NCBI GenBank assembly: GCA_900752435.1
Contig: CAADVD010000040.1
Coordinates: 1-64,000, forward strand
Direction of reading: 5' to 3'
From: Oscillospiraceae bacterium
GTDB taxonomy: Bacteria; Bacillota; Clostridia; Oscillospirales; Ruminococcaceae
Length of the DNA: 64,000 nucleotides
Made by a program: the position numbers and the translations under genes. Each line of letters opens with the position of its first letter. Positions within the stretch are counted from its first letter, which is position 1. Under the pieces are notes generated by a model. The model saw nothing but the letters and a program-made list of their open reading frames with translations, was not told the DNA's origin and did not search any database. Shown here in pieces: positions 41,324 to 49,929 of this stretch.

Positions 41324-43798
41324 TTAAACAACCAATTTAAAATCAAATTGATTTTCCTTGACGCCCAACGTAAAGGTATCCCCGCGTTTGATTGTTCCCT
41401 CCAGCATCCGCTCGGATACCGGATCTTCAATTTGGGTGGTAATGGTGCGCCGAAGCGGTCTTGCGCCATATGTGTTGTCAAAGCCGCTTTGGGCAATTTT
41501 TTTCACGGCTTCATCGGTAACGTGCATGGTAATCTCCATGCTTTTCAGGCGGTTGATTAAAGTTTCCAGCATATTGCGGGCAATTTTTTCAATGTCTTCC
41601 GAAGACAGCTTATGGAAAATAATGATGTCGTCAATGCGGTTGAGCAATTCCGGACGAAAATGCCGTTTTAGTTCATTCATAATAATGGAACGGTTGGTTT
41701 CCTGCTGTTTGACCGCATCATCGAGAACAGAGGTGGCAAATCCCAAATTGCGGTGTTCCTCTACCATTCGTGCGCCAATATTGGAAGTCATAATGATAAC
41801 GGCATTTTTGAAATCCACCGTTCGTCCCTGTGAGTCGGTCAGCACACCATCTTCAAGAATCTGGAGCAAAATATTGAACACATCTGGATGCGCTTTTTCG
41901 ATTTCATCAAACAACACCACCGAATAAGGTTTCCGGCGTACTTTCTCCGTCAGACGGCCACCTTCTTCAAAGCCGACATAGCCCGGCGGCGAACCAATCA
42001 TGCGGGAAACAGAATGCTTCTCCATATACTCGGACATATCCAAGCGGATAATCTGGCTTTCATCGCCAAACAAAGCCTGCGCCAAGGTTTTACAAAGCTC
42101 CGTCTTACCCACACCAGTGGGACCCAAAAACAAAAACGAACCCAATGGACGTTTTGGATCCTTTAGTCCAACTCGTCCCCGGCGAATGGCGCGAGCTACG
42201 GCTCGAACTGCTTCATCCTGTCCGATAACCCGCTCGTGCAGTGTTTCCTCCAATCGAAGCAGGCGCTGACCTTCCTCCTCCGTCAGCTGTTTCACCGGTA
42301 CGCCTGTCCAATTGGAGACAATATCCGCAATGTCGGCCGGCGTCACTTCACCGGTTACACCAGCGTTTTTTTCTGCCCATTCCTGTTTTTGCTGTTTGAG
42401 TTCATGCTTGAGACGCTTCTCGTCATCACGGTAATGCGCCGCTTTTTCAAATTCCTGTGCGTTGATGGCGGCGGCTTTTTCGTTGCTCACTTCTTTGAGC
42501 CGGTCCTCCAAGGATTTGACGTCGTTGGGAGCGGTGTAAGCCTGCAAGCGCACTTTGGCCGCCGCTTCATCGATGAGGTCGATGGCTTTGTCCGGCAAAA
42601 AACGGTCGTTGATGTAACGGCTGGAAAGCTCCACTGCCGCATGAATGGATTCATCCGTAATTTTAATTTTGTGATGCGCCTCGTACTTATCACGCAGACC
42701 AAATAAAATCTGGACGGCATCTTCCTTGCTCGGTTCGTTGACCATCACCGGCTGAAAACGACGCTCCAACGCGGAGTCCTTCTCGATGTATTTGCGGTAT
42801 TCGTCCAGCGTGGTTGCACCAATGATTTGGATTTCACCGCGCGCCAGCTGCGGCTTGAGAATATTGGCGGCGTCAATTGCGCCTTCTGCCGCTCCAGCGC
42901 CGATGATGTTGTGAATTTCATCAATGAATAGAATCACATGCTTGTTTTTGCTGACCTCTTCCAGCACCTTTTTGATGCGCTCCTCAAAATCGCCGCGGTA
43001 TTTCGCACCGGCCAGCATGGAAGAAATGTCCAGCGAAATGATGCGTTTGTTTTTCAGGGTCTCTGGTACTTCGCCCTGCCCGATTTTTTGGGCAAGCCCC
43101 TCCGCGATAGCGGTTTTCCCCACACCGGGTTCGCCAATCAAGCAAGGATTATTTTTGGTGCGGCGGGATAAAATCTGTATGACGCGGTTGATTTCATTTT
43201 GACGGCCGATTACGGGATCAATGGCGTTGTCCTGCGCCGCACGGGTCAAATCCTTGCCGTATTTGAGCAAGGTTTGCAGATTGCTGTCTGCTTTGGAAGA
43301 CTGCTTTTTTGTCGGAGGATTGTAGGCAGGTTCTTCATACGGATTGTCGCTGGAACTGCCGCCCATCAGCTCATGAATGGTTTCCGCATAGAGCATGCGA
43401 TTGTCCACATCCAGCTCATTGAGAAATAAAATGGCGTACCCATCCACCTGATTGAGCACGGCCAGCAGAATGTGCTCTGTTCCAACATAGCTGTGTCCCA
43501 GATTGCGCGCCTCGCTGACCGCGCGTTCCAGCACGCGCTTGGCACGCGGTGTGAAATGCTCTGGCAGCAGTGCAATGGGTTCACCGCGTCCATCGCTGAG
43601 AATTAGTTTTTTCAAAATTTCTTCTTTGCCGATGCCGTGCTTCGCAAGCATCGCCGCAGCGACCGAATTTTCCTGCGTCAGAAGCCCATAAAGCAAATGC
43701 TCGCTCCCGATGAAGGTATGACCCAGTCGGGATGCTGTGCGAATGGCTTCGTTGATGGCCTTGTTGGCGCTCTCCGTAAAATTGTTGAACAGATACAT
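41324..43798 (-). CDS. clpC: ATP-dependent Clp protease ATP-binding subunit ClpC
   Basis: 824 residues. An AAA+ unfoldase that feeds ClpP and takes part in heat-shock and protein-arginine-phosphate turnover. In order: two Clp-N repeats (1-145), first AAA module with Walker A GEPGVGKTAIAEG near 215 and Walker B VILFIDEIHNIIG, a UVR-containing middle region (about 420-460, EFEKAAHYRDDEKRL), the second AAA module with GPTGVGKTELCKTLA near 555 and VVLFDEIEKAHPDV, and the C-terminal D2-small domain. The ClpP-docking loop is not obvious from reading. Last gene of ctsR-mcsA-mcsB-clpC, 20 bases after mcsB, under CtsR control. Confidence 0.96.
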   Translation of the reverse strand: MYLFNNFTESANKAINEAIRTASRLGHTFIGSEHLLYGLLTQENSVAAAMLAKHGIGKEEILKKLILSDGRGEPIALLPEHFTPRAKRVLERAVSEARNLGHSYVGTEHILLAVLNQVDGYAILFLNELDVDNRMLYAETIHELMGGSSSDNPYEEPAYNPPTKKQSSKADSNLQTLLKYGKDLTRAAQDNAIDPVIGRQNEINRVIQILSRRTKNNPCLIGEPGVGKTAIAEGLAQKIGQGEVPETLKNKRIISLDISSMLAGAKYRGDFEERIKKVLEEVSKNKHVILFIDEIHNIIGAGAAEGAIDAANILKPQLARGEIQIIGATTLDEYRKYIEKDSALERRFQPVMVNEPSKEDAVQILFGLRDKYEAHHKIKITDESIHAAVELSSRYINDRFLPDKAIDLIDEAAAKVRLQAYTAPNDVKSLEDRLKEVSNEKAAAINAQEFEKAAHYRDDEKRLKHELKQQKQEWAEKNAGVTGEVTPADIADIVSNWTGVPVKQLTEEEGQRLLRLEETLHERVIGQDEAVRAVARAIRRGRVGLKDPKRPLGSFLFLGPTGVGKTELCKTLAQALFGDESQIIRLDMSEYMEKHSVSRMIGSPPGYVGFEEGGRLTEKVRRKPYSVVLFDEIEKAHPDVFNILLQILEDGVLTDSQGRTVDFKNAVIIMTSNIGARMVEEHRNLGFATSVLDDAVKQQETNRSIIMNELKRHFRPELLNRIDDIIIFHKLSSEDIEKIARNMLETLINRLKSMEITMHVTDEAVKKIAQSGFDNTYGARPLRRTITTQIEDPVSERMLEGTIKRGDTFTLGVKENQFDFKLVV

Positions 43799-43817
43799 GC
43801 GTACAATCCCCTTTCGA

Positions 43818-44825
43818 TCAGGGCAGGATCTCCCGAATCATCTGCCCTCTGATAAAATCGCGTTCGGGCGCAGACAGCTGCTTACCGGCATATTCGCACA
43901 CATTCGCCGTGCCAATCCGGTTCATCAGACAATTGAGCGTTTCCAATGACACATCGGACAAAATCCCCAAAGAAACACCCAGACGGACATTGGAGAACAA
44001 CTCAAAAAATTCTTTTGCAGAAATCAGACGCGCATACTGAAGTGTTCCCAAACTCCGGTACACCAAATCCTCTACCTGCAATTTATTTTGCGCCAAATTG
44101 CGTCTGGCCTGCTGTTCGCTCTCCACAATCTGCAAAACGACGCTCTCCAGATTCTGAATGGAATCCTGCTCCGTGATGCCCAATGTAATTTGATTGGAAA
44201 TCTGATAAATCGATCCCAGCACATTACTTCCCTCTCCGTAAGCACCACAGATGGTCAGCCCCAGCTTACTGATGGTAGCAGTCAGCGTGGAAATCAATCC
44301 GGACTGTTCCAGCGCCGGCAAATGCATCATCACCGAAGCACGCAGGCCAGTGCCAAGATTGGTCGGCGATGTGGTCAAATAGCCGAGTTTCTCATCAAAA
44401 GCATAATGCAGATGGCTGTCCAGCAAATCATCCACCTGACTACAGCGTGCGTATGCACCCGCCAAGTTCAGTCCGTTTTTCAGCACTTGAATGCGCAAAT
44501 GGTCTTCCTCATTGACCATAATGGAAACGGACTCATCTTCGGACAGCACCAGCATCCGGTCTGCCGGATGATCCGCCAGTTCGCGGCTGATCACATGACG
44601 TTCCACCAGCGCGTAACGCGTGATTTCACTGAGCGCCTGTACATTCAAAAACGTAAAATCCGGTTGATCCGCCAAAGCTGCTTGTACGGATTGGTTCAGT
44701 TCACAGCGCTGTTGTGCAGTCATTTTATGCTGGAACGGATAATTGGCCACATTGCGTGCCAAGCGAATGCGGCTGCTCAAAACGATGTCGTTGTGATCTG
44801 CTTTTTCTTCATACCACTTGCTCAT
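43818..44825 (-). CDS. mcsB: Protein-arginine kinase McsB
   Basis: 335 residues. It phosphorylates arginine residues on proteins, marking them for ClpCP, and inactivates CtsR on heat stress. The fold is that of phosphagen kinases: IVLSSRIRLARNVANYPFQ at residues 14-32 (ATP-binding arginines), VERHVISRELAD, SIMVNEEDHLRIQVL near 115, LTTSPTNLGTGLRASVMMHLP near 170-190 and RARRNLAQ-like QQARRNLAQNKL. It overlaps mcsA by 4 bases. The length is close to that of B. subtilis McsB, slightly shorter. Confidence 0.95.
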   Translation of the reverse strand: MSKWYEEKADHNDIVLSSRIRLARNVANYPFQHKMTAQQRCELNQSVQAALADQPDFTFLNVQALSEITRYALVERHVISRELADHPADRMLVLSEDESVSIMVNEEDHLRIQVLKNGLNLAGAYARCSQVDDLLDSHLHYAFDEKLGYLTTSPTNLGTGLRASVMMHLPALEQSGLISTLTATISKLGLTICGAYGEGSNVLGSIYQISNQITLGITEQDSIQNLESVVLQIVESEQQARRNLAQNKLQVEDLVYRSLGTLQYARLISAKEFFELFSNVRLGVSLGILSDVSLETLNCLMNRIGTANVCEYAGKQLSAPERDFIRGQMIREILP

Positions 44826-45301
44826 TTCGCACTCTCCTCCAATTCACGGATTTTGTCGCGCAATTCTGCCGCCTTTTCAAATTCCTGTTGGGCAACTAGA
44901 CGGTTTAATTCCATCCGGTATTCGGTCAACAGATTTTTGATTTTAATGGTTCCCTGCGCTGATTTCGGTACTTTCCCGATATGACTGGATTTGCCATGAA
45001 TTTTTTCAATGGTGCGGGCAAGCTCAGTGGAAAAGGTCTCGTAACACTGTGCGCATCCAATTTTGCCGGTTTTCATAATTTCATCCATGGACGTATGGCA
45101 CTGGTCGCATACCTTTTTGCTTTTGGGCATGGCAGACATGTTTTTGGCAAAAATGTTGTTGATGCTAAAATCGGAAAAGAAATTATCCAACAGCATGGAA
45201 TTGGCACAGTAAGAGCACAAGTGCATGCGGTGAGTTTCTCCATTGACGGTTTGTTTCAAAACGGTCGTTGCCTCACGCTGACCGCAGTTTTCACAGAACA
45301 T
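44822..45301 (-). CDS. mcsA: McsB activator McsA
   Basis: 159 residues. Zinc-binding activator of McsB. Four CxxC pairs are visible (MFCENCG, LCSYCAN, VCDQCHT, GCAQCYE), then a UVR motif near the C-terminus (QQEFEKAAELRDKIRELEE). It lies 20 bases after ctsR and overlaps mcsB by 4 bases. Confidence 0.94.
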   Translation of the reverse strand: MFCENCGQREATTVLKQTVNGETHRMHLCSYCANSMLLDNFFSDFSINNIFAKNMSAMPKSKKVCDQCHTSMDEIMKTGKIGCAQCYETFSTELARTIEKIHGKSSHIGKVPKSAQGTIKIKNLLTEYRMELNRLVAQQEFEKAAELRDKIRELEESAK

Positions 45302-45320
45302 TCCATTCTCTCCTTTTCGT

Positions 45321-45770
45321 TTAAATCGTGTTCAAAAGCATAATTTTGAACAAGTTGGCTCGTATGCTTTGCTTGGTTTCATCGGGCAGTCCCTTGAAAT
45401 TCTGATCGAGCAGCGCGGACAAGATTATTTTACTCTCCTTCTCCGTGAGAAATTTGTCACAAACAAGGTTCTGCAAAATCATTCTTGCAGAATATTCATC
45501 CAATTGGCTCCCGATGGAATTGATAAGATGAAAAATTGCTTCCCGATGCGAGGATTCGATTTTGACAATTTGAATAAATCCGCCGCCGCCGCGCCGGCTC
45601 TCCACCAAATAGCCCTGCTCGACCGTAAACCGATTCGTGATCACGTAATTGATTTGGCTGGGAGCACAGCCAATTTGGCTGGCCAGCTCATTGCGCTGAA
45701 TGCGAACCGTTCCGCCGTCCTCTTCTAGCATTTGATTGATTTGACGGGCAATCAAATCGGTCATGCGCAT
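45321..45770 (-). CDS. ctsR: Class III stress gene repressor CtsR
   Basis: 149 residues from the chosen ATG. It represses clp genes and is released when its glycine loop senses heat or when McsB acts on it. The winged HTH includes RNELASQIGCAPSQINYVI and the glycine-rich thermosensing loop ESRRGGGGFIQI (near residues 60-70). The C-terminal dimer domain follows. I chose the ATG at 45770 because a G-rich ribosome binding site sits 7 bases upstream; the frame extends 28 codons further, but through the promoter and operators. First gene of the operon. Confidence 0.95.
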   Translation of the reverse strand: MRMTDLIARQINQMLEEDGGTVRIQRNELASQIGCAPSQINYVITNRFTVEQGYLVESRRGGGGFIQIVKIESSHREAIFHLINSIGSQLDEYSARMILQNLVCDKFLTEKESKIILSALLDQNFKGLPDETKQSIRANLFKIMLLNTI

Positions 45771-45794
45771 TGTTCTGCCCCCCCTTTTTTCTAT

Positions 45795-45865
45795 TTTGAC
45801 TTTGATTGTCTTTGACTTTAAAACTAGTATAGCGTTGCCCAAAAGAAAAGTCAAGGTAAGTCAAA
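45795..45865 (-). promoter_or_regulatory. ctsR operon promoter with CtsR operator heptamers
   Basis: On the minus strand TTGACT (45849-45854), 17 bases, TATACT (45826-45831). CtsR boxes are heptamers of type RGTCAAA spaced by 3. Here AGTCAAA-GAC-AATCAAA (45801-45817) overlaps a third AGTCAAA (45795-45801), just downstream of the -10. On the plus strand AGTCAAG-GTA-AGTCAAA (45849-45865) covers the -35. Both positions would block RNA polymerase. Confidence 0.82.
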
Positions 45866-45890
45866 TTCAATTTTGTAAATTTTTTGGAAA

Positions 45891-45925
45891 CAAAAAAGCT
45901 TACCAACCAAAATGATTGATAAGCT
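45891..45925 (-). terminator. Terminator after spo0A
   Basis: AGCTTATCAA pairs with TTGGTAAGCT (one G-T pair) and T6 follows on the minus strand. Confidence 0.82.
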
Positions 45926-45943
45926 CATGAAGAATATAGACTT

Positions 45944-46696
45944 TTAAGCAAGACCTTCTCGTTGCTTTTGCAGCTCCGAACGCAATTGATTGGCAACAGC
46001 CAAAATAAACGCTCCATTACTAGGACGTTTTTTCTTCAATTCATGCTTCTCATCAGCACCAAAATATTTTTCGAGTACTTTGCTGTTGCCTTCTCTCCAT
46101 GTTTTTTCGATGGCACTCCGAAGCGCAGCCTCTATACTGTCGGAAGAACATTTGTACCGCTTGGCAAGCAGCGGATAAAGCCGTTTGGTGATACTGCGTG
46201 CCAATTCAGGATCTCGAATGGAAAGGATAATGGCGTCGCACAGATAATTAAAACCATTGTATCCCAAAGGAACTCCCATTTTATGCAATTCGCAAGACAC
46301 CAACATGTCCAAATGCTGTGAAATATTCTCAATCAATTCTGTGATATGCCTGCAAAGGTCTTCATTGCTGTAAGGCTTTTTCACGAACAACGTCGCACGA
46401 TGCCGAATCACCTCTTCCAAGCCATACGTATTGTCGTATGTTCCCGTTACCACAAAAATTGGCTGTGCCATTTTGCAAGCCTGTACATTCGCCATCACAG
46501 CGATGGCATCCATCTCCGGCATCTGATGATCCATCACTACCAAGTCGGGTGCTTGTTTTTGAATTGCCGCCAAAACCGCTTCCCCATTGCAGGGCGTCAT
46601 AATCACTCGAAATCCCAGCTGACGAAGCATGTCTGCACACAATTGACCATAAATCATCGTATCGTTGCCTAATACTATTTTGTACTTTTTATTCAT
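45944..46696 (-). CDS. spo0A: Sporulation master regulator Spo0A
   Basis: 250 residues. A response regulator that starts sporulation. The receiver domain (1-120) has the phosphorylation Asp56 in VVMDHQMPEMD, a threonine in VVTGTYD and a lysine in FVKKPYS. The C-terminal Spo0A_C domain is distinctive: LGVPLGYNGFNYLCDAI-like near 150, the helix-turn-helix SIEAALRSAIEKTWREGN (residues about 197-214) and PSNGAFILAVANQL near the end. The acidic pocket has Asn-Asp (GNDTM, residues 10-14) where B. subtilis has Asp-Asp. A strong promoter (46729-46757) and AAGGGGTG lie upstream. No spo gene is next to it; spoIVB is often adjacent in other Clostridia. Confidence 0.93.
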   Translation of the reverse strand: MNKKYKIVLGNDTMIYGQLCADMLRQLGFRVIMTPCNGEAVLAAIQKQAPDLVVMDHQMPEMDAIAVMANVQACKMAQPIFVVTGTYDNTYGLEEVIRHRATLFVKKPYSNEDLCRHITELIENISQHLDMLVSCELHKMGVPLGYNGFNYLCDAIILSIRDPELARSITKRLYPLLAKRYKCSSDSIEAALRSAIEKTWREGNSKVLEKYFGADEKHELKKKRPSNGAFILAVANQLRSELQKQREGLA

Positions 46697-46728
46697 AGTT
46701 GCACCCCTTGGGTTTAATTTCTCTTTTT

Positions 46729-46757
46729 ATAATACTACATTTTCTAGGCAATTTCAA
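46729..46757 (-). promoter_or_regulatory. Promoter of spo0A
   Basis: TTGAAA (46752-46757), 17 bases, TATTAT (46729-46734). Confidence 0.68.
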
Positions 46758-46792
46758 TGATTTTGTAGAAAAAAATACTACTTTTTAGATTT

Positions 46793-48505
46793 TTAGCACG
46801 ATAAAAACCGTTCATCCGTCACACTGTACAAACCGCGTGCCGTAATACGGATTTCCGGAATCACCGGAAGCGCCAAAAAGGATAACGTAATGAACGGTGC
46901 AATATCCTGACGAACGCCCATTTGATGTGCTTTTTCAATCATCGCACCAAGCCGCTCCTGAACGGTCTGGAACCCTTCCTCACTCATAAGGCCCATGATG
47001 GGAAGCGGTACACTGCCCACCACTTGTCCGTTTTCCACCAACACATATCCGCCTTGAATCCGACACAGCTCGCGCACCGCACAAAGCATGTCCCGATCGT
47101 TATCGCCAATGACCACTAAATTGTGCGAGTCATGTGCGACACTGGACGCAATGGCGCCGCCGCGAATTTCAAACCCGGCAACTGCGCCAAGTCCGATTTT
47201 ACCCGTGGCACGATGGCGCTCAATGACGGCCGCTTTATTGAACGTCTGATTTGCCTCCATCCATCCGTCCTTGGACGGCAAAACCGCATCCAGCCGTTTG
47301 GTCATAATTTGTCCGCCAACCAACGAAACAACCGGCTGTGGCTGAGAATCAACCGAATATCGGAAATCTTCTTCGGTCAACGGCTGAATGTGTATTGTGT
47401 TTTTGAGCTGCTTCGGACACGGAACAACCGTACAGGCCGGAATGCTTTGATTTCGGCTGACGCGCACGCCTTTATGCCATACTTCTTCCACATCAAAGGA
47501 CTCCAAATCACACACCACAACCAAATCCGCCTGATAACCCGGGGCAACCGCACCAAGGCGACGCAGCCCGTAACAATTTGTTGCATGAATCGTGGCCATT
47601 TTGATGGCTGTAATCGGCGGAATCCCCAGTTCAATGGAACGCTTCACCGAATAACTGATGGAGCCATTTTGACGAATGTCATCAATGTGTTTATCATCGG
47701 TACAGAAACAGAATCCAGCGCAGTCCAACTGATGTTCTACAATGCCGCCAACAATGGCATCCAAATTCTTCGCCGCAGAGCCTTCCCGAATCAGAATCTG
47801 CATCCCTCGCCGGCGTTCTTCGAGTGCATATTCAAACGTGACGCATTCATGATCGGTTCTAACACCTGCCATCGTATAGCCGTTGAGGTCATAAGGGTTC
47901 AAAAAAGGAGCATGTCCATCAATCGGACGGCCGCGGAACAACTGAAGTTTATCGTACATAGACGGCGCGCCTTCCACCACACTGCGGTAATCCATCACTT
48001 CGCCCAAACCTAAAATGCGCGGATGATTTGCCAGTTCCGCCATCTGTGCCGCTTCCAATTGACAGCCGTTATCCTCAAAAGGAGCAGCCGGTACACAGGA
48101 GGGCATCATGACAAACACATTGGCCGGAACTTGTTCCGTTTGCTCCAGAATGTAGCGAATACCATCCAATCCGGATACATTGGCCGATTCATGTGGGTCG
48201 GCAATGAACGTCGTTGTACCGAAAGCAGCTGCATTGACCACCAGCTCCTGCGGCCGAACCAACGCCGATTCAAAATGCAGATGAGTGTCAACCAGTCCGG
48301 GACAGAGATATTTTCCTTTCAAATCCACTTCCTGTTCGCCAGTGTAATCACCGACTCCCACAATCCATCGGCCATCCAAAGCCACATCAGCCGCTATGAT
48401 TTCATCCGTAAATACATTAACGACTTGTGCGTTTTTTAATACCAACGGCGCCTTTTTCTTTCCCAGTGCTTCTTGTTCCATTCGCCGGTAATCCTGTGGA
48501 TTCAT
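46793..48505 (-). CDS. ade: Adenine deaminase
   Basis: 570 residues from the chosen ATG. It deaminates adenine to hypoxanthine for purine salvage. An amidohydrolase with the metal motif GLVDTHLHFESALV near residue 75, PHESANVSGLDG near 110, GEVMDYRSV near 165, DGHAPFLNPYDLNGY near 200, and a C-terminal adenine deaminase domain with VAHDSHNLVVIGDNDRDM. I chose the ATG at 48505 (GGGGAA 7 bases upstream); an earlier Met would add 20 residues with no site. The purine genes guaB and purB are also in this window but not adjacent. Confidence 0.93.
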   Translation of the reverse strand: MNPQDYRRMEQEALGKKKAPLVLKNAQVVNVFTDEIIAADVALDGRWIVGVGDYTGEQEVDLKGKYLCPGLVDTHLHFESALVRPQELVVNAAAFGTTTFIADPHESANVSGLDGIRYILEQTEQVPANVFVMMPSCVPAAPFEDNGCQLEAAQMAELANHPRILGLGEVMDYRSVVEGAPSMYDKLQLFRGRPIDGHAPFLNPYDLNGYTMAGVRTDHECVTFEYALEERRRGMQILIREGSAAKNLDAIVGGIVEHQLDCAGFCFCTDDKHIDDIRQNGSISYSVKRSIELGIPPITAIKMATIHATNCYGLRRLGAVAPGYQADLVVVCDLESFDVEEVWHKGVRVSRNQSIPACTVVPCPKQLKNTIHIQPLTEEDFRYSVDSQPQPVVSLVGGQIMTKRLDAVLPSKDGWMEANQTFNKAAVIERHRATGKIGLGAVAGFEIRGGAIASSVAHDSHNLVVIGDNDRDMLCAVRELCRIQGGYVLVENGQVVGSVPLPIMGLMSEEGFQTVQERLGAMIEKAHQMGVRQDIAPFITLSFLALPVIPEIRITARGLYSVTDERFLSC

Positions 48506-48557
48506 TGAAAATTCCCCATTCTTATATTTTCCTATATTATAGCACATAAATGCAGAC

Positions 48558-48583
48558 GGCCGCAACCAGTACAGGTTACGGCC
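48558..48583 (-). terminator. Probable terminator after the M18 aminopeptidase gene
   Basis: GGCCGTAACC pairs with GGTTGCGGCC (one mismatch) around a 6-base loop. Only a weak T-rich tail follows. Confidence 0.5.
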
Positions 48584-48593
48584 TCTTCATTTT

Positions 48594-49907
48594 TCATTTA
48601 ATCCATACATATTCACCGGAAGCCGTCTCCTGGATCGAAGAATCATAAAAAGCTTCCAAAGCATCAATCAAGTAACTGGTATCCCGCACGCCTGCCGTTT
48701 CATACGGCGAATGCATCGCAAGCTGCGCCAAACCTATGTCTACCGTATTCAAAGAAACCTGTGCATTGGACAAATTTCCTAGCGTTGAGCCCCCCAGCAT
48801 ATCGGAACGATTGGTAAAGGACTGATACGGCACACCTGCTTCGTCGCAAATGCTCTTAAAGATTGCCGCAGAAACCGAATCCGTCGTATACTTCTGGTTG
48901 GCGTTGTATTTGATGACGATGCCGTGATTCATATACGGACGATTGGTCGGGTCTGCTTTGCCTGTCTGATTGGGATGAACGGCATGCGCATTGTCCGCCG
49001 ACACCATAAAGCTGGAAGCCAACGCCATCAAATATTGCTCGTGCGTCCTGCCCAGCGATTCGTTGATGCGGGTGAGCACATCCAGCAAAAAGGTGGATGC
49101 CGCGCCCTGTTTCGTACCGCTTCCCACTTCTTCATTGTCGAATACACTATAAACTGAAACGCTTTCTCGATTGCTCCCCTTCAAAAAGCCCTTCAGAGAG
49201 GCAAAAGCGCATTGCAGGTTGTCCAGCTTCGGACTGGAGATGTACTCATCGTTTGCACCCCAAATGGTTCCCTTCATTCGATTGTACAAAAACAAATCCG
49301 TGCCCAAAATGTCTTCCGGTTTTACCCCGATGGATTCGGCCACCATTCTCATCAAACTATCGTTGGCCGTTTCATCACCGAGCAGAGGAAGCATATCAAC
49401 CTGTGCATTGAACGCATAGCCGTCGTTGACCTCACGGTTCATGTGAATGGCCAAATGTGGAATCAGCACCAAATCCTTATCGATGTTGCAGAGCTTCGTA
49501 TGAAACGCATTGCCCTCCTTGACCATCACCTTGCCAGCTACGGAAAGCGGACGGTCAAACCACGGCGCGCAAATCATTCCGCCATACTTCTCCACATTGA
49601 GCTTTGTGTAATGATGCTCCACATCCATGTCCGCAAATTCCTTGATTTTAAACGATGGAGAATCACTATGGCTGGCGACAATTTGAAATCCTCGAAAATC
49701 CTTCGTGGGAATTTTAAAGGCAATGATGGAAGAATGGTTGCGCAATACAACATATTGGCCGCCTTCACGCAAATTCCATGCTTCGCCTTCACGCAGTTCC
49801 TCAAATCCGGCATCCAGAAGCTCGCACTTAATATTGTCGATGGCATGGTAACAGCTTGGACTTTTTTCAATAAAACGCAGCAATTCTTCGGATATGGCAC
49901 GATACAT
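48594..49907 (-). CDS. apeB: M18 family aminopeptidase
   Basis: 437 residues. A cobalt/zinc aminopeptidase (aspartyl-type) that removes N-terminal residues from peptides. Metal-site regions are visible: FQIVASHSDSPSFKIK near 80 (His), IHMNREVNDGY near 155, YSVFDNEEVGSGTKQGA near 250 (Asp, Glu, Glu), FMVSADNAHAVHPN near 300 (Asp) and the C-terminal AQLAMHSPYETAG near 405 (His). The length is typical. It lies 22 bases after the permease gene, so the pair is one transcript: peptide breakdown and amino-acid transport. Confidence 0.92.
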   Translation of the reverse strand: MYRAISEELLRFIEKSPSCYHAIDNIKCELLDAGFEELREGEAWNLREGGQYVVLRNHSSIIAFKIPTKDFRGFQIVASHSDSPSFKIKEFADMDVEHHYTKLNVEKYGGMICAPWFDRPLSVAGKVMVKEGNAFHTKLCNIDKDLVLIPHLAIHMNREVNDGYAFNAQVDMLPLLGDETANDSLMRMVAESIGVKPEDILGTDLFLYNRMKGTIWGANDEYISSPKLDNLQCAFASLKGFLKGSNRESVSVYSVFDNEEVGSGTKQGAASTFLLDVLTRINESLGRTHEQYLMALASSFMVSADNAHAVHPNQTGKADPTNRPYMNHGIVIKYNANQKYTTDSVSAAIFKSICDEAGVPYQSFTNRSDMLGGSTLGNLSNAQVSLNTVDIGLAQLAMHSPYETAGVRDTSYLIDALEAFYDSSIQETASGEYVWIK

Positions 49908-49929
49908 GACAGTCTCTCCTATTTTTCAA

